From assembly GCA_015680685.1 (NCBI GenBank), contig MNCI01029685.1, forward strand, positions 362,426 through 426,425: 64,000 bases of DNA, read 5' to 3'. The translations under genes were made by a program, and so were the position numbers. Shown in pieces: positions 22,584 through 33,958 of this stretch (its first letter is position 1; every line of letters starts with the position of its first letter). The notes beneath the pieces are model-generated. The model did not search any database. It worked only from the letters and a program-made list of their open reading frames with translations, and was not told the DNA's origin. Origin of the DNA: Gnetum montanum. Lineage: Eukaryota; Streptophyta; Gnetopsida; Gnetales; Gnetaceae.

Positions 22584-24640
22584 TACCCCCATGACTGAAT
22601 GAACACTCATCCTCAAGTTCCTTACAAAATATTGGAACGGTATGTAATTATTGATTGAACGACAACTGATGGTGACATGGGATGACAGACTCAAAGTGCC
22701 CAGTGAATGGATTGACAAACATAGTACATCATTGGTGTTCATAGCCATTGTGGTAAACACTGTACATAGATGACATCTAGACCCTCATTTGACAACTTGA
22801 AGAGAGAGATAGAAAAGAAAATGAGGCGCATTATTGTTGATGTCAAAATTGTGCACACCGTTGTTTATTCATGGCCATATGATGAAGTGTGTTCCTTGGA
22901 TAACTGTTCCAGCTCTAGTCCATCCTGAGTACTCCCTCCTATAATAGTCCATTATTCATGTAATCGCCATTTTCACTCACAACACAATCACGAATTAGTA
23001 AGGATAGATAAGACATAATGCAGTTGATACCTTGCCTCAATGTTAAGTACTTTGGCTAGGTTGTGGGTATGGCTAATACTAGGTTAGAGGTTTATAACTG
23101 TTAACTACCTAAGGTGTAGGGGTGAGATAAGTAATGGAATGGAAAAATTTGTGATAGGGCCCCCACGACTAAGGGTGAACCTCCTGTAGCAATAGGATGG
23201 AAAACAAAAGAACAAGGAAGATTAGAGAAATAACAACGATGAAGCCAATAAAAAGGCATAGAAGGATAGAGAAAAATAGATGTCATAGATGGGATGAAAC
23301 AAGAAATAGGTGATTACAAGAAATGTTTAAGGGAAATAACTTAACAATTGCACCAGAAAGGAATGCCAGTGGGTCCTCCCCAAGGTAAGCTCATACCCTT
23401 TATGCCCTGACAAACCCACAAACCAAAGAGTCCGTAGGCTCTAGGAATGACATTTGGAAGCAATAGTTAAAAACTTACCCACAAGAATTTACCAAAAAAT
23501 AACAATGTGTCAACCAAGATATAAACTAATCATAAAATTGGAAATGAGGTGGAATATGGAAAGTAATATAGAAAGAGAGGAGAGAATGGAATGAAATCCC
23601 AAAATCAAGGTTGTGTAAAGTCCCTTGTGTAGTATGTGCTTAAGGGGACTTAATAAAATTCAGCACAAATCCAGATTAAAACTAACCACATCTAGTGACT
23701 TCGCATCAACACACTTGACCAATCCATCCTCCTGAAGTAGCAAGAATGCTTCTACAAAGAAACCACCATTCGAACAAGAGAAGAATAGAAAAGCTAGAAG
23801 TGAGAAAGGGCCTTAGTTAGAGGGAATCCTCAGGCATGGGTAACATGTCTTTCCAGTGCCGTAACCAGTGCTTGTAGCCCATGTTCCTTTATTATGTCTA
23901 AGGGTTGTTCTTTGAATTCTCATCATTTTTTTGTGAGAACCACACCATGCAAAGACTTATTTGATTTAGTCAACTTCTTGATATTAGTTAATAGCGGAAT
24001 GACAGAAGACTTTATGAAAAACATCCAAGTACCCAAGCGAATAGCCAGCACAAATGCATTGAATCCCCTTGAGGTCACACCCTTTTCCATCTATTTGAAT
24101 CTTTCCTCGATTTGAAGAATACTAAGCCACCAATTCATTAATAAGTTTACTTAGAAAAAGGGACAGTACATTTCTAAAACAAATGGAGACCATGGAGTTG
24201 AATGGATGAATGGATGACATGGACTCATTACCTATTTTATCAAAAGAAACCATATCTTAGCATCAACATTGAAAGTCAAAGGTAAAAACCAAACATTAAC
24301 AATCAACACCATTATAGTCCAACCCACCATCATGAGAACTTATTATGTGACTAGTGAAAATAAATCAAAAAAAGAAATAGTAAAAATGTTAACGATGGTG
24401 TAAAAAAAATTAGTAAATATGAAAATTGGGTAAAAAAAATATGTAAAACAAAAAAGGTAAAGGAAACTAAGGGCTTAGAATGGTTAGCATGAGTGGCCAT
24501 CTCCTCGATGAATGAGTTGGAAGGAGGAGATATGAAATAATGAGTAGGGTTGTCCATTTATAGAGGTGGTGTTAGTATTAGCCGTTTTAGGCTCATGAAG
24601 GGTTTGGTTTGCTGGATGTTGACCAATAATTTTTTATTCA
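22584..24640 (-). other. Element A region between integrase and 3' LTR; no intact ORF
   Basis: About 2 kb. In the Athila lineage an env-like frame often occupies this interval. Here the minus strand contains a short hydrophobic stretch (FTFFVLHIFFTQFSYLLIFF, about 24420-24480) but nothing that I can tie to env. The run tgggggta beside the LTR (minus strand, about 22584-22592) may be the decayed polypurine tract. Short plus-strand frames here have no support. Confidence 0.5.
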
Positions 24641-25740
24641 AGCTTTTAGGTTTATAAATCGTCATGACCTTTGAAGGAAAAGTTTCATGAATGATATAAA
24701 GTCCTTCCTACAATGTTTGGAATTTAGTTCATTGTGGCACATGTGCAAGATTCCAATACAGAACCTTATCTCCTGGTTGGTGTTTGACTTTTCTAATCTT
24801 TAGGTCGTGACATTATTTGTTAAAGGTCTTGTGCAATTCATTGGATGACAATACAGCTAATTGGTTTTCATCTGGCAAGCTAAGGTTTATTAACCATTCT
24901 TTCTATGCTAGATTGAGGTCAAGGTTAAGGTCACATGTTGTAGATAGTGTATGGAGTTAAGCTTGAATAAGAAGTGTTGGAAGTTTACCATACACTAACT
25001 CATAGGGAGAGTAGCCTATAGGGAGTTTCCATGTGGAGTGGTATGCCCAAAGAGCATTGTTTAGTTTAGTGCTCCAGTCTTGCCTATATTTGCTAATGGT
25101 TTGTGTCAATATTTTTGTGATCTCCCTATTGGTGACTTCGACTTGTCCATTCACTTGAGGATGATATAGTGTAGTCATCTTATGCTCAACTCCTAAGCGT
25201 TGCATCAACTTTTGAAAAGTCACACCTATAAAATGTGTACCATTATCAGAAATAAGTGCACAAGGAATGCCAAACCTATTTATGATTTGTTGTTGAACAA
25301 ATCATGCAGCGGTAGATGATGTATAGTCCGTAACAGTGGCTACTTCTACCCACTTTGTAAAATAGTCAATAGCAACAACAATGTATGCTTTTCCATTAGA
25401 CATCAGTGTACTAGGCCCCATAGAATCAATTCCCCATATGTCGAAGGGTTCTAAGGGTTGAATCCATTGTTGTGAACACTGCATTCTAGCAGTCATTCCC
25501 CCATCGCATTGGCAGAACTCACAAGATTGGACGAAATGATGAGTATCTTAGAACAATGTAGGCTAATAAGATCCTGCAAGCAAAATTTTAATGGCTATTC
25601 ATCTCCCAGCGTAATGACCCCCAAAAGGGCCCTCATGAGCATCTTGAAGAACTTGCAATTGATCTACATCATGAACACACCATCAAATCAAGCCATCAAA
25701 ACATACCTTATAAAGGTGTTCATTGATTTCCATGAAATAT
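24640..25740 (-). pseudogene. Integrase of element A
   Basis: Minus-strand integrase with all three parts. The HHCC zinc region (HEGPFGGHYAGR ... SYWPTLF ... CEFCQ) lies at about 25700-25510. The core follows with WGIDSMGPS (first Asp, about 25425), ALISDNGTHF-like text (second Asp, about 25245) and YHPQVNGQVEVTNRE (Glu, about 25160-25110). A C-terminal segment (FKPGDKVLYWNL and later text) reaches about 24640. Frames change near 25500, 25300 and 24950, and TAG stops interrupt it. The block ALWAYHSTWKLPIGYSPYELVYGK is like Athila integrases. Confidence 0.85.
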
Positions 25741-25784
25741 TTGGCTCGATAAAGAATCTATTGTTTCTTTTTAATGTCTAGCCC

Positions 25785-26300
25785 TTATGGTGTTTCTTGT
25801 GTGAGAAGATAGGTAAGAATGCTGCTATACCAATTTGTATTTGTGGTTAACTTAATGTTTATTACACATGCAAAGAGGAGTTCATCAGGGAAATGGTCAA
25901 AAATTGGATATTCGTCCTCTTTGTTGTCCCATCGTAACCGAGATAAATGATCAGCAACAACATTCTTGGTGCCTTTACAATTGATCATCATGAGATCGAA
26001 CTCTTGTAAGATCATGAGCTATCGTATGATGTGAGGGCTCACCATTGGTTTATTCATTAGGAACCATATTGCATTATGATCCATTTGTACAAATATATTA
26101 TAGCCCAATACATAGTGCCTAAATTTTTCTAGTGCAAACACCACAGCCATTAACTCTTTTTCTGTTGTGGTGTAGTTGACTTGTGCACCAGCAATACTTT
26201 GACTTGCACAATGAATGTAGTAGAGACATTTTTGGCCATCTAACTGTGTAAGTACAATGCTTAAAGAAAAATTGGATGCGTCAGTCATTATATGGAATGG
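25785..26300 (-). pseudogene. RNase H of element A
   Basis: Minus strand: MTDASNFSLSIVLTQ (first Asp, about 26288-26244), YTTTEKELMAVVFALEKFRHYV (Glu, about 26175-26110) and CKGTKNVVADHLSRL (about 25975-25930), the standard Ty3/gypsy RNase H series. A TAG near 26017 splits it. It degrades template RNA during reverse transcription and sits between RT and integrase as usual. Confidence 0.85.
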
Positions 26301-26399
26301 TCTGGACTAATCAGGAGCTTGTAGAATGGGTTTTTCTTCAAGCTTCTATTTTAAGGTTTGGAAAGCTAACTCACATTCCCTAGTCCATTCAAAGGGTAC

Positions 26400-27420
26400 G
26401 TCCTTCTTCATTAATCCTACCAATGATTTTTCAACCTTTGAAAAGTTCTCAATGAAGTGTCTGTAATAGCCAATATGTCCAAGGAATGATCGGATATCTT
26501 TTACAGTTTCAGGTTGACAAGTGATTCCTTGGATGATTTTAATCTTTTCAAGATCTACCTCTATTGCTATTTGTGAAATATTATTCCCTAATACAATGCC
26601 TTCTTAGACAATTAAATGGATTTTTTGCTAATTGAGCCTTTCATTAGTTTCAACACATTGTTTCAATACTTTCTCTAATCAATCCAATGCTTGCTCAAAG
26701 ACTGCTCCATAGGTGGGGAAATCATCCATGAAAACCTCCACACCTTTTCCTATTTACTATTGAACTATGCTTAGAACCAAACGTTGAAATGCTGCTGGGG
26801 CATTACACAAGCCAAACGACATATGTCTATATGCAAATGTCCCCTAAGGACTTGTGAATGTAGTCTTTGCTTGGTCTTCTGGTGCTATTTGAATTTGATT
26901 GTACCCACTATAACCATCCAGAAAACTATAATAACAATGCCCTGAAATGGTATCTAAGACTTGGTTGAAAAGTGGAAATGGGAAATGGTCTTTAAATGTT
27001 GCCATGTTTAGTAGCCTAAAGTCTATACACCCCCTCCATTTACCTCCATTTTTAGGCACAATTACTAATGGACTAACCCATTCACTATCAGCGATGGGGT
27101 AGATGAACCCAACTTTTAGAAGTTGTTCAATTTCTTCTTTAACCACTTTCTTAAGCTTTGGGTTCAATAGCCTTTGCGATTGTTGTTGAGGCTTCATGGA
27201 GGGGTCAGTGTAAATTCTATGTTGGCATATCCTAGGATCTATTCTGGTTGATTCAGGATATGACCAAGCAAAGGCTTTTGACCAATTATTTACCATTTCT
27301 AGTTGTCTTTCTTTTTGTTGAGGAGCGAGCATAGTGTTAATAATTACTAATTTTCCATTCTTGAGAAATATGTATTCCATACTAGTCTACAATGGTTTGA
27401 ACTCAAGGGGCTCTTTCTTA
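26400..27420 (-). pseudogene. Reverse transcriptase of element A
   Basis: Minus-strand RT. An N-terminal part is intact over 27380-26844: KAFAWSYPE, then KVGFIYPIADSEWVSPLVIV, GCIDFRLLN, YSFLDGYSGYNQI (first catalytic Asp) and TTFTSP. The palm active site appears as VFMDDFPTYG near 26735-26710, so the usual Y-x-D-D reads F-M-D-D. The thumb/connection continues to about 26400. Stops occur after TFTSP and elsewhere. The order protease-RT-RNase H-integrase is the Ty3/gypsy order. Confidence 0.88.
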
Positions 27421-27599
27421 AACTCATCAAGGATTTTTAACTTTCTCCAGTTGATATTTTTTATGTCAGTACTTGGAAGTTGATAATGGACTTGCTCTAA
27501 TGTATCTATGCTATCAATATAGGCATAAGTTAAACTCTTAATTGGTTTCATGCATAGAGTTGAATTGCCCTCTCGGTCAGCTATCAACCACTAGGTGCC

Positions 27600-28040
27600 T
27601 TCTTTTCTTGTGGCTAATGCATACAGGCATCTTTGTATGTTAGTTAATTATGCACACTAGTTGCATGTAGGCAATTTTAAACATTGTACAAATTAGGACT
27701 TCTGCATATAGTTACACCCTATGTCACTGTATGGGATCCATGGAACTTTCTTCTTCTTGATCTTTCCAAATGTATTTTCTTTTGATATTTCTAGGGAAAG
27801 ATCACGTATTCCTAGGTGCATGTCAATCATGCTTAGCCATGATCTTCCCATTATGATTGGGAAGTCCCCCTTATAGTTGTTGATGAATCACTAGGAAATC
27901 GGCTAGATACGGCCACCACAAACAATGGTGATAATGTCCTCCACTAGTCCTAATGAGATAGTGATGGACTGGTCAGCCAACTCTAAATGAATGTTACTCT
28001 TTTTTAGTGGTGCTAGGTTCCAGGCTTTATACATTTCTTG
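27600..28040 (-). pseudogene. Aspartic protease region of element A
   Basis: Minus strand: KSNIHLELADQSITISLGLVEDI (about 28005-27935, shown in part) and FPIIMGRSWLSMIDMHLGI (about 27870-27810), corresponding to the LxLADxSxxxPxGxxEDV and PxILGRPFLxTAxxxIDV blocks of plant Ty3/gypsy proteases. The catalytic D-S/T-G is not recognisable, probably lost in the odd segment at 28050-28370. The protease would cut Gag-Pol. Confidence 0.65.
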
Positions 28041-28049
28041 ACAACAGGC

Positions 28050-28370
28050 ACGGAGGGCAACAACCAACCAAAGATCAAAACAACAATTAGCGTGTCATGC
28101 ACACGTGCACACAACGAAGCGTATCACCGAAACGCACACTTAGGGAACGAACGGTTTGATTGAGTGAACCAACTCAGCGTTTCACCAAAATGTGCAAAAC
28201 ACTTGCAGCGAGGCTTGTTTCCAGTGATTTGAAAATATATAAGAGGACTTCTAGGATCAGAGAATTATTTAGGAAGATTGCCAGCCTTAATCCAATTGGT
28301 GAGGGCATGAGTCAACATGACTTTGTGCGTTGGGTGTGGTTTTTGGTTTGAAGGAAGCTTCGAAGCTTCG
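28050..28370. other. Unexplained segment between gag and protease of element A
   Basis: This stretch is richer in GC and CpG than its flanks (cacggagggcaac, acacaacgaagcg, gaaacgcacacttaggga). No gag or protease similarity is visible on the minus strand. A plus-strand frame of 63 codons (28160-28351, MCKTLAARLVSSDLKIYKR) runs through it. It ends near a short palindromic repeat, gaagcttcgaagcttcg. It may be an inserted or captured fragment; function unknown. Confidence 0.45.
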
Positions 28371-28399
28371 AATGATGGTGAGGCATTTGGAGAATTAGC

Positions 28400-30210
28400 T
28401 GCTTGTATTTGTAAAGACTTAGTTGGACTATTGGTTCTAAAAAAAGGTCTCTTCTTTATGCAGTTATCTAAACCAATAGTAGGTTGAGGGTTGATAGCCC
28501 TTGTAGCATTACGTTACTACGGTTGGGTAGGGAGCTCACCATGCATAGTTGGAGCAGGTGGTAATGGAGCTAAGGGTGGAAGAGGTGCAGCTGAATGAGA
28601 AGGATAGTGTGTATGTGGAACATCACTTCTAGGAGAAGGAGTTCTATAGTACTCATGGGTTTGGTAGTGAGGTTGAGGAGCGACGTGACTAGTAGAGTCA
28701 CATGGAAATATCAGATGCTGCACGTAGTATTCGTACAGGTTAGGTTGACGGTAAGGGTACTATTGACATGGTAGTGGCATTCCCCATGATTGTGGGTGTT
28801 GCCACTGTTGATACTATTCACTTGGTTATGGTGGAGCTCTACTCAAAAAATATGTTAGGTGTTGGTGGAACTACCTTAGGTTACCTTGAGGATAAGGTAA
28901 CCTTCAAGGTGTTTGCCATATGTTAAATTGTGGATTTAGTGCATACACCCCAAACTCTTGAGATGTGACACTATTGGACAACATCCTTTAGGATGGTCAT
29001 ATTGGCATATCTCATGTCTGCCATCATTGTCTGTGTTTGAATCCACAACCTCTTTAATGACGAAAACTTTTCCCTTATCCTTGTTACGTGCATATTCAAC
29101 TTCTCTCTTTTTTCTTCTCTGTCGATTACTACTTTGCTCTCTAAACTCCTCTACTATTTTTAGAATGGTTTGAAATTTATCATCTAGGGAGTTCCACATT
29201 TGATCTCCCTTTGCCAATACTTCTCATGCAAAGTTTTGAATGGGAAAGGTTTCCCTATTCACCATCTCTTCAAGTGGTGACTCTTCTTCATCTTCACAAA
29301 ATCTAACTTCCTTCTTTTAGAGGAAAGGATCTTTGTTGTATTCCTCCGCACTCTCTCTTTTTCTTAACTTTCCTTCCTCCTTAGCAACTTGCTCCAAAAA
29401 TCTTTGTATTTGATGGAATCTGAGCTTAGATAGCCTTCCTTGGGCATAACTTCCAAGGGTTCTTTATGTTTCATACCTAAGCCCATCTACGAGATGGTGT
29501 AGTTGTTCCCTTTGTGAGTAATCATGGTCGAGGTAATGATTTAATAATGCATAATATCAGCCCATGGAAACATCCAAGGGTTCGTGTCCTCCTTGTCTCC
29601 ATCCTTGGATTTGCTTACGCAGGTTGCACACTTGGAAGTACGTTTGATACTTATCATTGAATAGCTCTAACACGGTACTCCATTGATGAATGGATTCCAG
29701 TTCGAAGAACCAATACCAGCTTTCTGCTTCCTTGATCAGTGTATGTGGAAACAACTTTAGTTTTTTCCATTCTTTTTATATATTTTACAAGGCACATGCA
29801 TCCTGAAATGCTTGTAGATGATTTTGAGGATCAGCAATGTATGCGCCTTCAAATCATGGGATATTGTTCATGTCTAGTCTTTTGATCCTACTGTCTTTCT
29901 AGTGCCTTGTTAGGATTCTAATGGCCTCTATTATATCTAACATACTTCAGGTGGTAAGTAGCGATTCATTGTGTCGTACTTTCTATGGTGTCTAAGATGC
30001 CTATGCTGTTCCCTACTCTCCCTTCTTTTGTGATGTGTTTCTCTAGAATGCCCTTGTCCCCTTTCTCAATTGTTATTTCTATGATCTCTATTTCACCTAC
30101 CATTATCCTTAGCGTCTTTTCCTTTATGACTGCATTTAAATCCTAAAGGAGAGGGTGAAGGAGATGATGAAGATGAAGAGGAAGGAGGATTAGTGCTATG
30201 ACAGTGCCTG
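28400..30210 (-). pseudogene. gag of element A, C-terminal part (right of split)
   Basis: Minus-strand Gag continuing the N-terminal half at 56526-55894 across element B. It has a Ser/Pro-rich stretch followed by an Arg/His-rich linker (about 30200-29990), KRLDMNNIP (about 29880), the retrotransposon gag core LIKEAESWYWFFELESIHQW (about 29740-29680), LLELFNDKYQ-type text, EEYNKDPF and a charged C-terminal part. A possible zinc-knuckle remnant is CQYDHPKGCCP near 29000-28970. It matches the gag at 62824-64000 block by block. Gag forms the particle that holds the RNA. Confidence 0.8.
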
Positions 30211-30215
30211 CTACC
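30211..30215. other. Target-site duplication (left) of element B
   Basis: CTACC directly before the LTR end TGTAGAGATTG. Identical CTACC at 55889-55893 beyond the other LTR. On the element strand this is GGTAG. Confidence 0.88.
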
Positions 30216-32173
30216 TGTAGAGATTGAAAATGTCGGTGGCTGGAACACCAAGAGGTTGCCAGGTGAATAGTTTAACCCTAGATCCGTGCGAGGGTCATGT
30301 TGGAGAAAAATAGAAGCAGGGAGACCTGAATGGTCTGGTTGATTAGATAGGAACTTAATCGGTGTATCTTAACCTTATGTAAACGTTTGGTTTGAAAGTG
30401 AGACATGCGAGATAAATCGATGATCAATAAATCTAAGACAATAAAAATAGTGTGAAACAATTATTATAATGAGGAAATAATAAAACAAACTTAGGTGAGA
30501 AAGTGCACTACCCCAAAGTCTCGAATTTGATTCTTTGCCTTGTTTGAAAGACGTACAACAGGTCATGCAATGCTGAAGAGACACTGCTTACACTAAGAGG
30601 TATAGTCACAATTCCTCTGCTTGCTAATCTATGCTAAGATGTCAAAATGCTTGACTCATAAAGGGATTTTTGGAACCAACTAGAGAGGTCAAAGGTAACT
30701 AGAATGCTCAAGAAAAATGCCAACTATGCCTTCTAAAAGCCAACTCAAAAACCAAGTACAGCGAAAAGCCAACTCTATTTGCCAAGGAGCCAATCAAGAA
30801 GCCAACTAGCCAATGCGAAATACCAACAAGCCAACTGCTCTTGCTAATGTAAAAAAAGCTAACCATCCAACTACTCTTGCCAATGTCCAAAAAGCTAACC
30901 CTTTGAGTGTTGTTTGTTGGGGTATTTATAGGGCCAGGAGCAGGAGAGAAATGTGGTCTAGATGCCACGTGTCCTAGACCCCACAAGGTGCTATCATGTC
31001 CGTACCGTGTAGGTGTACAATGCTAGATGTGAACTTTGTTACACTGTGACCATACTACCGAAACTACATGTGTCGAGATCTAGTGTGCTAACAATGCAAG
31101 CAAAAATGGGGTCTATGCTCCAGGATTACATCTTCCCTACTCTTACAAGTAGGGTCAAGTGTAGGAACAATGTTTTGGAAGCTAACCAGGGGTGTGCAAG
31201 ATGAAGTAAAATTGTTGATTCCGCCAAGGAGATGCTAGAGTGAGGAAGATTATTGTCAACAAGTTCTAGAGCTACCTAAAGATGTCTTGATGCTTTTACA
31301 TTAGTGTTGCATTACTCACATTGTTGAGCACCTTGTCGTAGCGTAAATAGCTGTTTGCTACGCTATGCTATGCTACGTAGCGTAGCATAGCATAGCCACC
31401 AATCTTGACTAAAATTTGCATTGGAGCCGAAAAGCATTTGTCTGAGGTTTAGTCATGCTAACAAGTACAGCTTTTTTCCTTTATGTCGGGAAGCTTTTGA
31501 ACTCGCTGAACTCATTTTTGAAACACTTTTGCTACTTTTGCATTGTTGCTATGCTACGTAGAATAGCACAGCGTAGTAGCCAGAATATTCTGCTTCTTCA
31601 TTCAATTCACCATTTTCTAGTAAGAAAATTTTCTCGAGACCTAGGGGCAAAGCGGGGCAACTAGTTTTGGAGGCCGAGGTGTTGCCGAGTGCAACTTTCT
31701 TGTTAGAATCACTTGGCAAGACGGGCCTTTCTGCCTTGCCTTTGCTATGATGTGCTACGCTACATAGTGTAGCACCTTGCGTTGACTAAATCTTGACTTG
31801 CTTTGCAATCATTCTATTAATTCGCACTCAGATTCTTGAGCAATTGTCTTTCAAGGCTTGCTACGCTATATAGCGTAGCAGACTTCTTCACTAGAAAACT
31901 TGTCAAACTATTTTGCTCATCCCAAACAGTTTTGGTAACTCCCAACATAGTTTCTGGGTAGATTGTCAGCTGGGTCAATTGTCCAGTTGAGTAGGCCGGA
32001 GAGTCCATCGGGCCTATCGACTTTGGAAATAGAAAACTTGCCGGACTGGACAGTCCAACCTCAGTGCCTACATTTTCTTGCTGAACTATCATGACGTTGC
32101 ACTTGTGGAAGTCCTTGCCTAAATTCCAAGACCCTGCTAAAACATGAGGGTCCTGAAATTTTATGGTGTTTCA
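30216..32173 (-). repeat. 3' LTR of element B
   Basis: About 1958 bp, from TGAAACACC (at 32173, minus strand) to CTACA (at 30216). Homologous to 53919-55888 and, inverted, to both LTRs of element C. A minus-strand TATAAATA is at 30923-30930. Downstream of it the R/U5 part has many copies of ATTGGCT/TTGGC (30720-30900). Four palindromic GCTAYG-type sites lie at about 31345-31400, 31548-31580, 31745-31775 and 31857-31882. Confidence 0.92.
31345..31882. repeat. Four palindromic GCTAYG-type sites in the B LTR
   Basis: Each site is a short inverted repeat built from the hexamer GCTAYG and its complement, for example gctatgctacgtagcgtagc centred near 31377. All four positions are kept in the other three LTRs (near 41885, 42005, 42210, 42405; near 46150, 46262, 46465, 46655; and near 55070, 55265, 55470, 55585). 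Each could form a hairpin in RNA. Confidence 0.8.
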
Positions 32174-32187
32174 CTGGTCCCTCTTTG
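32174..32187 (-). other. Polypurine tract of element B
   Basis: Minus strand acaaagagggaccag immediately before the LTR start TGAAACACC. The equivalent in element C is ataaagaggggccaa. It primes plus-strand DNA synthesis. Confidence 0.75.
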
Positions 32188-33578
32188 TCGATGTCTGGAG
32201 GATCTACCCAATAGATGTCAACAAATAATACAAAACACCATGAATGATAAGTTGCCAACATTACTCTTTGGTGGTTGCTTAGATGTCGCTTTACTATGCT
32301 TGGGAGTAACATGATAGTTGTGTGGGGGAAGGAGGAAAGGATGGACTTGAGGGGACAAGTTCAGGAAAAGAAAAGATGAAATGTAGCACGATCCCTCGTC
32401 GGAGTGCTTGTGAGGGAGTTAGCATGCGTGAACATCTTTCTTTTGCTATCTTCTGACCTCTAGTCAAAATGCGTGAAGAGGATCACTGCGAAATAGCTGG
32501 TGTGTCATTTGTTTGGGGCACATACTTTTTTTTTGTAGGCTCTCTTTTTTTTTAAGCTCTGCTACACTTTTGCGCTTTTCCTTTGATGTTTAGCAACATT
32601 CATTTGCAAATAACCATGTTGTTGCAGGACAGGTGTTTCCTCCCTGAGATGAGTTGTGTTACATTGATGTGGGGTTTTGACTTGCCTATAGATGCTTCCC
32701 ATGCAACGAGTTGTATTACGTGTGTCATGGACTTTGCAGTTGAGCATATGGGAGGGCTTTACATGCATCGAGAAAGCTTGTAAATGAGATGTAAAAATGG
32801 AAGCTATGGTGTGAGAAGCGAGATGACGAAGGTTAAGAGGAAGGGCAAGATGTGCACTCCCAAGTAGCTAGGCTAGGTAGAACGGTCACCTTGGAACCAT
32901 GTGGTGCCCTGTCCTCCTGGAAAAATGCATCTCTAACCGACGCCATCTTAGCCTGTATCCTGCAAACGCAACAGAAAGTAGACTAGAGAAATGTAACCAT
33001 GAAATGCAATTAGGCAAAGGTCTTACTTACTTCAGACATCATTGAAGTGACAGGAACTATTGTTGAGGCATGTGACATCTAAAGCAAGAAGGCCAACAGT
33101 GATTCTGGCAGCGGCAAGCTAAAGGGGTCAGCACTGAGGGAGCTAGGAGTTACGATGATGCAAGTGCTTAGGAGTCCCCGCCCAAGAAAAACATCATGTA
33201 GTTCAGCTGTAACACAAGAGGCCCAACATCTAAATGTCTTTTGAGCTCATACGATGGTGAGGGCTGGAGGGTAGCAACTTTGTGGTAGGGCCACAATAGT
33301 GTTGGGGCTCTTGTAGCAAGTACTAACAACAGAAGCTACTGCTAGGGTGATAGGCTGTGGTAGTGGTAGCTTCGGAATGTCAGTAAGATTTCAGACAACA
33401 TCTCCAGAGCATCAGCAAGATGCCAGGGGTAGTGGCGTCGCATTCATTCTAGAGGATGCTTTCTTGTTATCGTGAACTACATTCTGGAACTGCAACGCTC
33501 CACCCTGCATTAGCACTGTGCACACTTGCTTGTTTGAATGGTCATGGATTGTGAGCTGGAAACGTTGTGCTATGAACC
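32188..33578 (-). other. Element B 3' non-coding region
   Basis: About 1.4 kb between the tandem array and the polypurine tract with no recognisable pol-strand ORF. A plus-strand frame of 66 codons (32583-32783) is preceded by an acceptor-like ccatgttgttgcag, but no further support was found. The part at about 32200-32370 matches 45660-45840 of element C and locates C's internal deletion. Confidence 0.55.
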
Positions 33579-33942
33579 CAATTTAAGGTCTTGGTAGACC
33601 ATTTGATGTACTAGTTTAAGGTCCCAGTAGACCACAATGTGCTAGTTTAAGGTCCTAGAAGACGGCTATGCTAGTTTAAGGTCCTAGTAGACCAGTGTGC
33701 TAGTTTATCATCGTAGCAGAAGGTGGATGGGCCAATTTAAGGTTGTAGTAGACCATCTGTGCTAGTTTAACATCATAGCAGATATTCTATGCTAGTTTAT
33801 AGTCATGGAAAATTGTCCATGCTAGTTTATAGTCATGGTAGACTGTGGATGCTAGTTTATAGTCGTAGCGGACTATCTGTGCTAGTTTATAGTCATGGCA
33901 GACTATGGCTTCCAGTTTATAGTCGTAGCAGACTACCGATGC
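33579..33942 (-). repeat. Tandem array, about 30-bp unit, about 12 copies (3' of integrase)
   Basis: Variants of ctagtttaaggtcctagtag followed by accatctgtg repeat with a 29-30 bp period. Later copies read ctagtttatagtcatggcag. The array begins within 20 bases of the integrase stop. Hypervariable tandem repeats in the 3' untranslated part are known for Ogre and other Tat elements. Confidence 0.88.
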
Positions 33943-33958
33943 TTACCTTGCTTCCGCA

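Noticed and set aside
25509-25781. Plus-strand frame of 90 codons
   Set aside because: It is the complement of element A's integrase zinc region, which has recognisable HHCC motifs on the minus strand.
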